This document shows, piece by piece, positions 1-8,157 of a stretch of DNA of 14,660 nt. Every line of letters begins with the position of its first letter. Position 1 is the first letter of the stretch. Below the pieces are notes generated by a model that saw nothing but the letters and a program-made list of their open reading frames with translations, searched no databases and had not been told where the DNA came from. Where the stretch lies: the NCBI GenBank assembly GCA_030705745.1, contig JAUZPT010000032.1, forward strand, positions 1-14,660, read 5' to 3'. Made by a program: the position numbers and the translations under genes. This DNA is from Bacillota bacterium (GTDB lineage: Bacteria > Bacillota > Bacilli > Bacillales > Cytobacillaceae).

Positions 1-1619
1 AAATTACAGAAGTAAATCCTTTGCCGCCACACTATGTTTGCCCTTCATGCAAGCATTCCGAATTTTTTAATGATGGTTCAGTAGGATCGGGCTTCGATCT
101 GCCGGATAAAGATTGTCCGCAATGCGGAGAGACATACCGAAAAGACGGACACGATATTCCGTTCGAAACGTTCCTCGGCTTTAAAGGGGACAAGGTACCG
201 GATATTGACTTGAACTTCTCGGGGGAGTATCAGCCTCGTGCACATAATTACACGAAAGTCCTTTTCGGTGAAGAATATGTTTATCGTGCAGGAACGATTG
301 GTACGGTAGCGGACAAAACGGCTTTCGGATACGTGAAAGCATATCAACAGGACAATAATTTAACGCTCAGAGGTGCGGAAATTGACCGGCTCGCATCAGG
401 CTGTGTTGGGGTAAAAAGGACGACGGGGCAGCATCCAGGTGGAATTATCGTTGTTCCTGATTATATGGATATTTACGATTTCTCACCGATTCAGTTTCCC
501 GCAGATGCGAGTACTTCGGAATGGAAAACAACGCATTTTGACTTTCATTCAATCCATGATAACTTGCTCAAATTGGATATACTAGGACACGATGATCCGA
601 CCGTCATCCGTATGCTTCAGGACTTAAGTGGTATTGATCCGAAAACAATCCCGACGGATGATCCTGAAGTCATGAAAATTTTCAGTGGTACAGCTTCACT
701 TGGGGTGACGGAAGATCAAATAATGTGTAAAACTGGAACACTCGGCATTCCGGAATTCGGTACCAGATTTGTCCGGCAGATGCTCGAGGATACGAAACCG
801 ACCACTTTTTCCGAACTTGTTCAAATTTCTGGTCTTTCGCATGGAACTGATGTATGGCTTGGAAACGCACAGGAATTGATTCATAATAAAACGTGCAACT
901 TGAGCGAAGTAATCGGCTGCCGTGATGATATTATGGTTTATTTGATTTATCAAGGGCTTGAACCCGCCTTCGCTTTTAAAATCATGGAATCGGTACGTAA
1001 AGGCAAAGGGTTATCGGACGATATGGAAGAGGAAATGCGGAAAAATGAAGTCCCTGAATGGTATATCGATTCGTGTAAAAAAATAAAATATATGTTCCCT
1101 AAAGCTCATGCTGCAGCATATGTTCTTATGGCTGTCCGTATCGCTTATTTTAAAGTACATCATCCGATTTTATATTATGCGGCCTATTTTACTGTCAGAG
1201 CGGAAGATTTTGATATCGAAGCGATGGCACGGGGATCTGAAGCGATCCGGGCGAAAATTGAAGAAATTAATGCAAAGGGCCTTGATGCAGCGCCGAAGGA
1301 GAAAAATCTTCTAACAGTGCTCGAGTTGGCACTTGAAATGGTGGAGCGAGGGTTTTCGTTCCAAAAAATCGATTTATATAGATCACATGCATCCGATTTT
1401 GTGATTGAAGGAACTTCCTTGATACCGCCATTCAATTCTATACCAGGTCTTGGTACGAATGCCGCCGTCAACATTGTCAATTCCCGTGAGCAAGGCGAAT
1501 TTTTATCAAAAGAAGATTTGCAGCAGCGAGGAAAGGTTTCAAAGACCATATTGGAATACCTGGACAAACAGGGCTGCCTTGGCTCACTGCCGGAACAGAA
1601 CCAGTTATCTCTCTTTTAA
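1..1619 (+). CDS. polC: DNA polymerase III PolC-type, C-terminal part (partial)
   Basis: This is the C-terminal 539 or so residues of PolC, the replicative polymerase of low-GC Gram-positives (family length about 1430-1440 residues). The gene enters from the left edge already open; the first complete codon is at position 3. Seen in the sequence: a four-cysteine zinc-ribbon-like segment (CPSC then CPQC), the palm motif PDIDLNF with two catalytic aspartates (codons at 201 and 207), and a third aspartate in LKLDILG (codon at 576) at the spacing expected for PolC. The fingers/HhH part follows, and the protein ends in QLSLF, the sliding-clamp binding peptide. The 3'-5' exonuclease and PHP parts lie outside the window. 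No frameshift or missing key residue is visible. There is no clear intrinsic terminator right after the stop. Identification is very secure. Confidence 0.98.
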   Translation, partial: ITEVNPLPPHYVCPSCKHSEFFNDGSVGSGFDLPDKDCPQCGETYRKDGHDIPFETFLGFKGDKVPDIDLNFSGEYQPRAHNYTKVLFGEEYVYRAGTIGTVADKTAFGYVKAYQQDNNLTLRGAEIDRLASGCVGVKRTTGQHPGGIIVVPDYMDIYDFSPIQFPADASTSEWKTTHFDFHSIHDNLLKLDILGHDDPTVIRMLQDLSGIDPKTIPTDDPEVMKIFSGTASLGVTEDQIMCKTGTLGIPEFGTRFVRQMLEDTKPTTFSELVQISGLSHGTDVWLGNAQELIHNKTCNLSEVIGCRDDIMVYLIYQGLEPAFAFKIMESVRKGKGLSDDMEEEMRKNEVPEWYIDSCKKIKYMFPKAHAAAYVLMAVRIAYFKVHHPILYYAAYFTVRAEDFDIEAMARGSEAIRAKIEEINAKGLDAAPKEKNLLTVLELALEMVERGFSFQKIDLYRSHASDFVIEGTSLIPPFNSIPGLGTNAAVNIVNSREQGEFLSKEDLQQRGKVSKTILEYLDKQGCLGSLPEQNQLSLF

Positions 1620-1666
1620 GCAGTGCTGCGACTAGTGTTGGCAAGGTTTCTCCATACCCAATTCAT

Positions 1667-1695
1667 TTGCATATCCAAAATGGTTATGGTATAGT
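1667..1695 (+). promoter_or_regulatory. Sigma-A type promoter of the rimP-nusA-infB operon
   Basis: A -35 box TTGCAT (1667-1672) and a -10 box TATAGT (1690-1695) are separated by exactly 17 bases. Both match the housekeeping consensus at most positions. The predicted start of transcription is near 1702, about 265 bases before rimP. It is the only good promoter between polC and rimP, so it is inferred to drive the long operon that follows. Confidence 0.8.
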
Positions 1696-1701
1696 TTTAT
1701 T

Positions 1702-1967
1702 GGAAATACTAAGAAATACTCTCGTGATCAAGAGTGGGGAAACCCACTCTTTCGTATTGTGTAGACCTTTTTAAAACAGGATTCTTTAAAATAGGATCAC
1801 TGTCCAACCCAGGCACCTCACACATTATGTATCGTTACGTTTCCAGGAAAGACCTTTACAGAACAAGGCGATGAGTAGCTTGTGCTGAAGGTACTTGTGC
1901 TTTCTTATGATACTTTCCGTTAATAACGTAAAATATGGAATTTAAGTATTGAAAAAGGAGGGTGAAC
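1702..1967 (+). promoter_or_regulatory. Long 5' leader of the rimP operon
   Basis: This is the non-coding stretch between the inferred transcription start and the rimP ATG. No plausible ORF with a ribosome binding site is seen. It contains a perfect hairpin (1730-1751), three short tandem duplications (1703-1720, 1770-1797, 1875-1901) and a small palindrome TTTCCAGGAAA (1840-1850). Its length is unusual for a gene cluster whose other gaps are tens of bases. A regulatory RNA or protein-binding role is possible, but I do not recognise a known riboswitch class here. Confidence 0.5.
1730..1751 (+). other. Perfect 9-bp hairpin with GAAA tetraloop in rimP leader
   Basis: AAGAGTGGG (1730-1738) pairs perfectly with CCCACTCTT (1743-1751) around a GAAA loop, a stable GNRA tetraloop. 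The 3' side continues TTCGTATTG, so the U-tract is poor for intrinsic termination. It lies about 28 nt downstream of the predicted transcription start. It may stabilise or attenuate the leader, or weakly terminate polC transcripts. Confidence 0.7.
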
Positions 1968-2438
1968 ATGAGCAAGGTAACGGAAGTGGTAGAAGAAATC
2001 GTTTTACCGATCGTAGAACAACTTGGCTTGGAACTTGTTGACTTGGAATACGTGAAAGAAGGGAAAAATTGGTTTCTTCGTGTCTATATTGATAAAGACA
2101 GCGGCGTTGACATAGAAGACTGCGGTACTGTGAGCGAAAAGTTGAGTGAAAAATTGGATGAGATGGATCCGATACCTCATAACTATTTTCTTGAAGTTTC
2201 TTCCCCTGGAGCTGAACGTCCATTAAAGAAGGAAAAGGATTTTGAACGTTCAATCGGGAAAAAAGTGCATATTAAAACGTACGAACCGATTGACGGAGAA
2301 AAATCCTTTGAAGGAACCTTGACTTCGTTTGACGGTCAAACTGTAAAGCTGGAATTACAAATTAAAACACGAAAAAAACTGATGGAAATACCGTACGAAA
2401 AAGTAGCCTCAGCAAGATTGGCTGTCTCTTTCGGATGA
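1968..2438 (+). CDS. rimP: Ribosome maturation factor RimP
   Basis: RimP (YlxS in B. subtilis, 156 residues here) assists late 30S subunit assembly in the cytoplasm. The N-terminal alpha/beta domain covers roughly residues 1-85, with the family signature region around [14 protein letters not shown], and includes the SSPGAERPL segment. A small SH3-like C-terminal domain follows and ends in ARLAV. The start is ATG at 1968 because AAAGGAGG (1954-1961) lies 6 bases upstream; an in-frame GTG at 1962 would overlap that site. It is the first gene of the operon, 36 bases ahead of nusA, the arrangement found across many bacteria. Length and sequence are normal for the family. Confidence 0.97.
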   Translation: MSKVTEVVEEIVLPIVEQLGLELVDLEYVKEGKNWFLRVYIDKDSGVDIEDCGTVSEKLSEKLDEMDPIPHNYFLEVSSPGAERPLKKEKDFERSIGKKVHIKTYEPIDGEKSFEGTLTSFDGQTVKLELQIKTRKKLMEIPYEKVASARLAVSFG

Positions 2439-2474
2439 AAAACTGAATAAGAGGTTAAAAGGGGATGAAAGCAA

Positions 2475-3602
2475 ATGAGCAGTGAATTATTGGATGCTCT
2501 TACACTTCTGGAAAAAGAAAAAGGCATTTCCAGAGATATCTTAATTGATGCAATTGAAGCCGCACTAGTATCGGCATATCGCCGCAATTTTAATCAAGCG
2601 CAAAATGTGCGCATTGATATCAATTTGCAAAATGGCTCTATGCGTGTTTTTGCCAGAAAAGAAGTAGTGGATCAAGTATTTGACTCAAGGCTTGAAATTT
2701 CGATTGAGGATGCGCAGCGCATCAATCCAAATTACCAGGTTGAAGATATCGTTGAAATGGAAGTTACACCTAAGGATTTCGGCCGAATCGCAGCGCAAAC
2801 AGCGAAACAGGTTGTTACGCAACGTGTTCGTGAAGCTGAAAGAGGCATCATATACTCCGAGTTTATCGATCGTGAAGAAGATATTATGACTGGCATCGTG
2901 CAAAGGCTCGATTCGAAGTTCATTTATGTCAGCCTTGGCAAAATAGAAGCATTGCTACCTTTGAATGAGCAAATGCCAAACGAACGCTATAAGCCTCATG
3001 ATCGAATTAAGGTATTCATTACAAAAGTAGAAAAAACAACAAAAGGACCGCAAATCTTCGTTTCACGCACACATCCAGGTCTTTTGAAGCGTCTTTTTGA
3101 AATTGAAGTACCTGAAATCTATGATGGCACAGTAGAAATTAAATCAGTAGCCCGCGAAGCTGGCGATCGTTCCAAAATCTCGGTACATTCTGAGAATGAA
3201 GAAGTCGATCCGGTAGGTTCATGCGTAGGCCCTAAAGGTACACGTGTACAGGCGGTTGTGAATGAATTAAAAGGTGAAAAAATTGATATTGTAAAATGGT
3301 CGGACGATCCTATTGTATTTGTAGCTAATTCACTTAGCCCTTCAAAGGTTCTCGATGTTATGGTGAATGAAGGCGAAAAGGCGACCACTGTTGTCGTTCC
3401 CGATTATCAGCTTTCACTGGCGATCGGAAAACGTGGCCAAAATGCCCGTCTTGCAGCAAAATTGACTGGCTGGAAAATCGATATCAAATCCGAAACAGAT
3501 GCACGTGAATTGGGCATCTATCCTCGTGAAGAATCATTTAAGCTTTTCGCTGATGAAACCGATTCAGAGGATGAGTACGATTTAGAATTGGACATGGATT
3601 AA
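2475..3602 (+). CDS. nusA: Transcription termination/antitermination protein NusA
   Basis: NusA binds RNA polymerase and nascent RNA and modulates pausing and intrinsic termination. Domains in order: N-terminal polymerase-binding domain (about 1-130), S1 domain (about 135-199), KH1 with GPKG at 252-255, KH2 with GKRG at 318-321, and a short acidic tail (about 353-375, rich in D and E). At 375 residues it has the short Bacillus form, without the extra acidic repeats of enterobacterial NusA. The ATG at 2475 follows a purine-rich GGGG site at 2461-2464; the upstream ATG at 2465 is out of frame and soon stops. It sits in the conserved rimP-nusA-ylxR context. NusA makes the intrinsic terminators seen in this window possible targets of feedback, which is inference only. 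Confidence 0.98.
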   Translation: MSSELLDALTLLEKEKGISRDILIDAIEAALVSAYRRNFNQAQNVRIDINLQNGSMRVFARKEVVDQVFDSRLEISIEDAQRINPNYQVEDIVEMEVTPKDFGRIAAQTAKQVVTQRVREAERGIIYSEFIDREEDIMTGIVQRLDSKFIYVSLGKIEALLPLNEQMPNERYKPHDRIKVFITKVEKTTKGPQIFVSRTHPGLLKRLFEIEVPEIYDGTVEIKSVAREAGDRSKISVHSENEEVDPVGSCVGPKGTRVQAVVNELKGEKIDIVKWSDDPIVFVANSLSPSKVLDVMVNEGEKATTVVVPDYQLSLAIGKRGQNARLAAKLTGWKIDIKSETDARELGIYPREESFKLFADETDSEDEYDLELDMD

Positions 3603-3618
3603 AAAGGGGTGAATGATC

Positions 3619-3891
3619 GTGAAAAAAGTTCCAATGCGCAAATGTGTGGCAACCGGTGAAATGAAGCCGAAAAAAGAACTCGTTCGCATCGTTCGCTCAA
3701 AAGAAGGAGAAGTATCAGTTGACCTGACAGGGAAGAAATCTGGCAGGGGTGCATACTTATCAAAGGACAAAGAAGCGGTCCTTTTAGCCAAGAAAAAAAA
3801 CACTTTGTCGAATCATTTGCAAGCAACAATCGATGATAGTGTATATGAAGAGCTCCTTGAGCTTATAGAGAAGGAGAAACGACAATCCTGA
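3619..3891 (+). CDS. rnpM: YlxR/RnpM family RNase P modulator
   Basis: This small basic protein (91 codons including stop) belongs to the YlxR family, a nusA-infB operon member that binds RNA and has been reported in B. subtilis to bind and modulate RNase P, hence the name RnpM. Visible family features are the N-terminal [20 protein letters not shown] region and the GRGAYLS motif followed by a lysine-rich helix. I chose GTG at 3619 because the Shine-Dalgarno sequence AAGGGGTGA (3604-3612) leaves a 6-base spacer. An in-frame ATG at 3613 would add two residues but directly abuts the Shine-Dalgarno, so it is a poor initiator. The stop TGA overlaps the ATG of ylxQ by one base, indicating translational coupling. 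Confidence 0.93.
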   Translation: MKKVPMRKCVATGEMKPKKELVRIVRSKEGEVSVDLTGKKSGRGAYLSKDKEAVLLAKKKNTLSNHLQATIDDSVYEELLELIEKEKRQS

Positions 3892-4193
3892 TGAAACCAA
3901 CTCAGTGGATGTCATTGCTTGGCATTGCCAATCGGGCACGGAAAATCACATCGGGTGAAGAGCTATCCGTAAAGGAAATTCAGCGCGGAAATGCAAAACT
4001 CGTTTTATTATCGGCAGATGCATCTGCAAATACGACGAAGAAAATTACGGATAAATGTAAATCTTACGATGTTCCATTGAAATTGGTGGATAATCGTCAG
4101 TCTTTAGGTCAGGCGATCGGTAAAGAGGCCCGCGTAGTTGTTGCTGTAATGGATGATGGATTTGCCAATAAGCTGTTAACGTTGCTCGATTAA
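3891..4193 (+). CDS. ylxQ: L7Ae-family ribosomal protein-like YlxQ
   Basis: This 100-residue protein is of the L7Ae/L30e/YbxF type, a fold that usually binds kink-turn RNA. The segment [15 protein letters not shown], the VLLSADAS strand-loop and the [17 protein letters not shown] stretch match the YlxQ group found between ylxR and infB in Firmicutes. Its precise RNA target is not established to my knowledge. The ATG overlaps the ylxR stop by one base; a weak AAGGAG (3871-3876) lies upstream inside ylxR, so coupling to ylxR translation is likely. A downstream ATG at 3909 is possible but would remove the conserved N-terminus. A gap of 19 bases separates it from infB. Confidence 0.93.
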   Translation: MKPTQWMSLLGIANRARKITSGEELSVKEIQRGNAKLVLLSADASANTTKKITDKCKSYDVPLKLVDNRQSLGQAIGKEARVVVAVMDDGFANKLLTLLD

Positions 4194-4212
4194 TTCTAGC
4201 GGGGGTGTAAGA

Positions 4213-6477
4213 ATGAGTAAAACACGTGTATATGAATATGCGAAGAAACACAATATTTCAAGTAAAGATATTATAGATAATTTAAAGAGTATGAACATCG
4301 AGGTTTCCAATCATATGGCGACTATTGAAGACGATGTGTTAGTGAAGCTGGATGCAATTTACATTAAAAAAGTTGAGGAGCCGGCGCAAAAATCGGCTGA
4401 GACTCAAAATCAGAAACCAGCAGCTACACAGCAAAAACGACCTGCACAAAAGCCGCAGGCACAAGTGTTACCTAAAACAAGTGCGAAAGCATTTGATGTA
4501 GACGACGAGAAAAATGTTGCACCTTCTATCGTGAAGGTAGGTTCATCTGCTCCAAAAACAAATGATGTCAAGAAAAGCGATCAATCAGCAAAAGGAAACG
4601 GAAATAAACCTCCTTTTAATAAAGGTAAAGGTAAAAACACGCAACAACAAAGAAACAATAACAACAATAAGCGTCCACAACAGCAAACACAGCATGTTCA
4701 AGCGCCTAAGAAGGTTAAGGAACTTCCTGCCAAGATTACATTCAGTGAGTCTTTAACAGTAGGTGAGTTAGGCAAGAAGCTATACCGTGAGCCATCAGAA
4801 ATTATTAAAAAATTATTCATGATGGGTGTAATGGCGACGATCAATCAAGAGCTTGATAAAGATGCAATTGAATTGATCGCAACGGAATACGGTGTAGAAG
4901 TCGAAGAAGAAATAAAAATCGATACGACTGACCTTGAAGTTTATTTCACTGAGGATGAATCAGAAAACCTCGTTGAGAGACCTTCTGTAGTGACCATCAT
5001 GGGACACGTTGACCATGGTAAAACAACTCTATTGGACTCAATTCGAAATACGAAGGTAACTGCAGGCGAGGCAGGCGGTATTACGCAGCATATCGGTGCT
5101 TACCAAGTACAGGAAAACGGCAAGAAAATCACGTTCCTTGATACACCAGGACATGCTGCGTTTACGACGATGCGTGCCCGTGGTGCGAAAATCACAGATA
5201 TTACGATTTTGGTAGTCGCTGCTGACGACGGTGTAATGCCTCAGACTGTTGAAGCAATCAACCACGCAAAAGCTGCAGAAGTTCCAATTATCGTAGCAGT
5301 GAATAAAATGGATAAGCCAGAAGCGAATCCGGATAAAGTCATGCAGGAATTGACTGAACATGGCCTCGTTTCGGAAGCGTGGGGTGGGGATACGATCTTC
5401 GTTCCATTATCCGCGAAAACAGGCGAAGGTATTGACAATCTCCTTGAAATGATTCTGCTTGTAGGTGAAGTGGAGGAATACAAGGCCAACCCGAATCGCA
5501 ATGCCGTCGGTACTGTTATCGAAGCACAGCTCGATAAAGGACGCGGTTCTGTCGCGACATTGCTCGTGCAAAACGGAACATTGCGCATTGGTGATCCGAT
5601 TGTTGTTGGAAGTACGTTCGGTCGTGTCCGGGCAATGGTCAATGACCTCGGCCGCCGAGTGAAAGAAGTAGGTCCTTCTACGCCTGTTGAAATCACAGGT
5701 TTAAGTGATGTCCCACAAGCAGGCGATCGTTTTGTCGTTTTCAATGATGAAAAAACAGCCCGCCAGGTTGGGGAAGCTCGTGCACAACAAACATTGATGG
5801 CTTCACGCGGCGAGAAGTCTCGCGTTAGCCTTGAAACATTATTCGAACAATTGAAGCAAGGTGAAATGAAGGACTTGAACGTCATTATTAAAGCTGACGT
5901 ACAAGGTTCTGCAGAAGCGGTTGCTGCATCACTGCAAAAAATCGATGTTCAAGGTGTCAACATCCGTATCATTCACACCGCTGCTGGTGCAATCAATGAA
6001 TCAGATATCACGCTTGCTGCAGCATCAAACGCAATCGTTATCGGTTTTAACGTTCGTCCTGATGTGAATGCGAAGCGTGCAGCAGACGCAGAAAAAGTGG
6101 ATGTACGCCTTCACCGCATCATTTACAAGGTAATTGAAGAAATCGAAGCAGCGATGAAAGGGATGCTTGATCCTGAATTCCAAGAGAAAATCATCGGCCA
6201 GGCTGAAGTTCGCCAAACCTTTAAAGTATCCAAGGTCGGCACGATTGCTGGATCGTATGTCATCGACGGAAAAATCACGCGTGATAGCGGAATCCGCCTT
6301 ATCCGTGATGGCGTCGTTACGTTCGAAGGTACAATCGATGCACTTAAGCGATTCAAGGATGATGCAAAAGAAGTCGCACAAGGGTATGAGTGCGGTATTA
6401 CGATTAAAAACTTCAATGATGTAAAAGAAGGCGATATCATTGAGGCGTATATTATGGAAGAAATTGAACGCAAATGA
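4213..6477 (+). CDS. infB: Translation initiation factor IF-2
   Basis: IF2 is the GTPase that delivers fMet-tRNA to the 30S subunit and promotes subunit joining. At 754 residues, the N-terminal IF2 domain (1-50) is followed by a low-complexity linker rich in Q, N, K and P (about 55-165, including [14 protein letters not shown]), and a second IF2-N domain (about 170-230). The G domain carries G1 GHVDHGKT (264-271), the GITQHIG switch region (289-295), G3 DTPGH (310-314), G4 NKMD (364-367) and G5 SAK (400-402). Domains II to IV complete the C-terminus. GGGGGTG (4200-4206) precedes ATG 4213. All GTPase motifs are intact. The stop codon overlaps the ylxP start as ATGA, indicating coupled translation. 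Confidence 0.99.
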   Translation: MSKTRVYEYAKKHNISSKDIIDNLKSMNIEVSNHMATIEDDVLVKLDAIYIKKVEEPAQKSAETQNQKPAATQQKRPAQKPQAQVLPKTSAKAFDVDDEKNVAPSIVKVGSSAPKTNDVKKSDQSAKGNGNKPPFNKGKGKNTQQQRNNNNNKRPQQQTQHVQAPKKVKELPAKITFSESLTVGELGKKLYREPSEIIKKLFMMGVMATINQELDKDAIELIATEYGVEVEEEIKIDTTDLEVYFTEDESENLVERPSVVTIMGHVDHGKTTLLDSIRNTKVTAGEAGGITQHIGAYQVQENGKKITFLDTPGHAAFTTMRARGAKITDITILVVAADDGVMPQTVEAINHAKAAEVPIIVAVNKMDKPEANPDKVMQELTEHGLVSEAWGGDTIFVPLSAKTGEGIDNLLEMILLVGEVEEYKANPNRNAVGTVIEAQLDKGRGSVATLLVQNGTLRIGDPIVVGSTFGRVRAMVNDLGRRVKEVGPSTPVEITGLSDVPQAGDRFVVFNDEKTARQVGEARAQQTLMASRGEKSRVSLETLFEQLKQGEMKDLNVIIKADVQGSAEAVAASLQKIDVQGVNIRIIHTAAGAINESDITLAAASNAIVIGFNVRPDVNAKRAADAEKVDVRLHRIIYKVIEEIEAAMKGMLDPEFQEKIIGQAEVRQTFKVSKVGTIAGSYVIDGKITRDSGIRLIRDGVVTFEGTIDALKRFKDDAKEVAQGYECGITIKNFNDVKEGDIIEAYIMEEIERK

Positions 6478-6755
6478 TTATTTGCTCGGCCGAATGTGAA
6501 TGCATCATTTATGACGCCCATTCATTGAAAGAAAAGCGAGCCGTTTTGCAAAGAATCCTTTCACGTTTAAAACAAAGGTATAATTTATCCGTTGCGGAGG
6601 TAGGCTATCAGGATACATGGCAGCGAACGAAGATTGCCATCGTTGGAGTCTCTTCCTCACGGATCCCTCTTGAGAGAGAAATGCATAATGCCCTTCAACT
6701 GATTGACTCTTTTCCTGAAATTGAGAGAACAATCACTGATATTGAATGGCTTTAA
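6474..6755 (+). CDS. ylxP: DUF503 family protein YlxP
   Basis: This 93-residue protein belongs to the small DUF503/YlxP family that sits between infB and rbfA in many Firmicutes. Family hallmarks seen are the N-terminal beta strand, the [28 protein letters not shown] segment and the central strand KIAIVGVSS. The fold is a small ferredoxin-like alpha/beta domain; a direct biochemical function is not known to me, though its position suggests a role linked to ribosome assembly or initiation. The ATG at 6474 overlaps the infB stop by four bases. It has no strong separate Shine-Dalgarno, so its translation likely depends on infB. It ends 17 bases before rbfA. Confidence 0.93.
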   Translation: MIICSAECECIIYDAHSLKEKRAVLQRILSRLKQRYNLSVAEVGYQDTWQRTKIAIVGVSSSRIPLEREMHNALQLIDSFPEIERTITDIEWL

Positions 6756-6772
6756 AGTACGAGGTGAATGAA

Positions 6773-7144
6773 ATGAGCCATAGAGCAAACCGTGTTGGAG
6801 AGCAAATGAAAAAAGAGCTAAGTGACATCATCGGGCGCAAAATCAAAGATCCCCGGATCGGTTTTGTAACAGTCACTGACGTTCAAGTTACAGGAGACCT
6901 TCAACAGGCAAAGGTATATATCTCCGTTTTGGGTGGAGAGGAACAAAGAGAGAATACGTTAAAGGGCCTTGCGAAAGCAAAGGGTTTTATCAGGACTGAA
7001 ATTGGCAATCGAATTCGCTTGCGAAAAACACCTGAAATCGTATTTGAATTTGATGAATCGATTGATTACGGAAATCGAATTAATTCGATTCTCCATCAAA
7101 TCCAAAGAGATGAAAATACCAACGAAATTGATGATGAAGAGTAA
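6773..7144 (+). CDS. rbfA: 30S ribosome-binding factor RbfA
   Basis: RbfA is a type II KH-fold protein that binds immature 30S subunits near the 16S rRNA 5' region and supports growth in the cold. This copy has 123 residues, close to the usual 115-130. The N-terminal [16 protein letters not shown] helix, the [10 protein letters not shown] strand and the interrupted KH motif around LAKAKGFIR (66-74) are typical; an acidic tail follows ([11 protein letters not shown]). The start is the ATG at 6773, since GAGGTGA (6761-6767) lies 5 bases upstream; an in-frame ATG at 6746 would lie inside ylxP without a site. A strong intrinsic terminator begins at the stop codon. Confidence 0.97.
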   Translation: MSHRANRVGEQMKKELSDIIGRKIKDPRIGFVTVTDVQVTGDLQQAKVYISVLGGEEQRENTLKGLAKAKGFIRTEIGNRIRLRKTPEIVFEFDESIDYGNRINSILHQIQRDENTNEIDDEE

Positions 7145-7176
7145 AATGGATAGACATTTTGTCTATCCATTTTTTT
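7144..7176 (+). terminator. Intrinsic terminator between rbfA and truB
   Basis: AATGGATAGACA (7145-7156) pairs perfectly with TGTCTATCCATT (7160-7171) around a TTT loop, and a run of T (7170-7176) follows, a canonical intrinsic terminator. It begins at the rbfA stop codon and ends 11 bases before the truB Shine-Dalgarno region, so it sits inside what is otherwise a continuous operon. Readthrough, or a promoter not identified here, must feed truB-ribF. Confidence 0.9.
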
Positions 7177-7203
7177 ACCTAATTTTAAAAGGAGGTCTTT
7201 GAA

Positions 7204-8127
7204 ATGGAAGGAATCCTGCCATTGTTCAAACCGGCCGGCATGACATCGCATGATTGCGTCTTCAAGCTGCGAAAAATCCTGAAGACGAAGAAGGTCGGCC
7301 ATACAGGTACATTGGATCCTGATGTTACTGGTGTTCTTCCCATTTGTATTGGCAGGGCAACAAAAGTTGCCGAGTATATTACTGATGCTGGAAAGGCCTA
7401 TGAAGGGGAAGTAACTCTTGGCTATTCCACTACCACGGAAGATGCTTCAGGCGAAATCGTGGAAAAAAAACAGGTTGACCGAATACTATCAAGAAATGAA
7501 ATTTTGAAGGTTCTTCAGTCTCTATCAGGAGAAATTGTCCAGACTCCTCCGATGTTTTCGGCGGTTAAAGTGAATGGGAAAAGATTGTACGAGTACGCTA
7601 GACAAGGGATTGAAATCGAGAGACCATCAAGGACAGTAACAATACATAATATTGAATTGCTCGATAAAAGGCAAGAATTTTCCGGTGAAAATATCCGTTT
7701 CAGCTTCCGAGTTAGCTGCAGCAAAGGCACTTATATTCGAACTTTGGCCGTGATGATTGGTGAACTTCTCGGTTTTCCGGCACATATGTCCCATCTAAGT
7801 AGAATTCAGTCTGCCTCCTATACTTTGGAGGACTGCCTCACGTTGGAGGACGTAGCAGAGCACATGGAAACAGGCACGATTGATGAGGTGTTAAGGCCGC
7901 TTGAGAGTGCACTTTATCATTTGCCGAAATACACGATAAATGATAAAGTAGCAGAGAAAGTGAAAAATGGAGCACTGCTGGAAGTGCCTGAGTGCTTGAT
8001 AAACATTGAAGGGCCCATCACTCTGGAAACGGAAGAAGGGCTAGCTCTGGCGATTTACTCCAAGCATCCAGAGAAAACGGGCCTCCTTAAACCTGTTAAA
8101 GTTTTGCGGAACAATCAGGATTTATAA
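7204..8127 (+). CDS. truB: tRNA pseudouridine(55) synthase TruB
   Basis: TruB isomerises U55 in the T-loop of tRNAs to pseudouridine and also acts as a tRNA chaperone. Family features visible: the N-terminal FKPAGMTSH motif (8-16), the catalytic aspartate D38 in GTLDPDVTG, the AVKVNGKRLYEYAR segment, the SCSKGTYIRTLA motif, and a C-terminal PUA-like extension (about 230-307). Length of 307 residues matches Bacillus TruB. AAAAGGAGG (7187-7195) lies 8 bases before ATG 7204. A strong terminator lies just upstream. A 30-base gap leads to ribF, so the two genes are likely cotranscribed. Confidence 0.98.
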   Translation: MEGILPLFKPAGMTSHDCVFKLRKILKTKKVGHTGTLDPDVTGVLPICIGRATKVAEYITDAGKAYEGEVTLGYSTTTEDASGEIVEKKQVDRILSRNEILKVLQSLSGEIVQTPPMFSAVKVNGKRLYEYARQGIEIERPSRTVTIHNIELLDKRQEFSGENIRFSFRVSCSKGTYIRTLAVMIGELLGFPAHMSHLSRIQSASYTLEDCLTLEDVAEHMETGTIDEVLRPLESALYHLPKYTINDKVAEKVKNGALLEVPECLINIEGPITLETEEGLALAIYSKHPEKTGLLKPVKVLRNNQDL

Positions 8128-8157
8128 AGGTACGATATAGAAAAGGTGAGTTTTATT

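Noticed and set aside
1184..1567. 127-codon minus-strand frame inside polC
   Set aside because: Antisense to conserved PolC sequence without start signals; a shadow of the coding bias.
1585..1625. CACTGC/GCAGTG pairing across the polC stop as a polC terminator
   Set aside because: The loop is 29 bases, the stem six pairs and there is no U-tract; likely chance.
1880..1911. Second promoter near rimP (TTGTGC with TATGAT)
   Set aside because: The spacer is 20 bases and other combinations lack a -35 or -10 match; the 1667-1695 promoter is far better.
4585..4710. Q/N-rich tract of infB as a foreign insertion or repeat expansion
   Set aside because: A low-complexity basic linker is normal in the variable N-terminal region of Bacillus IF2, and the reading frame is intact.
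5241..5885. 214-codon open frame on the minus strand inside infB
   Set aside because: It lies wholly antisense to the intact, highly conserved GTPase region of IF2, has no Shine-Dalgarno of note and a translation rich in S, T and R with no recognisable domain. Typical shadow frame.
7145..7203. FMN riboswitch or other riboswitch ahead of truB-ribF
   Set aside because: Only a terminator stem and a Shine-Dalgarno fit in this 59-base gap; there is no room for an aptamer and no RFN-like motif.
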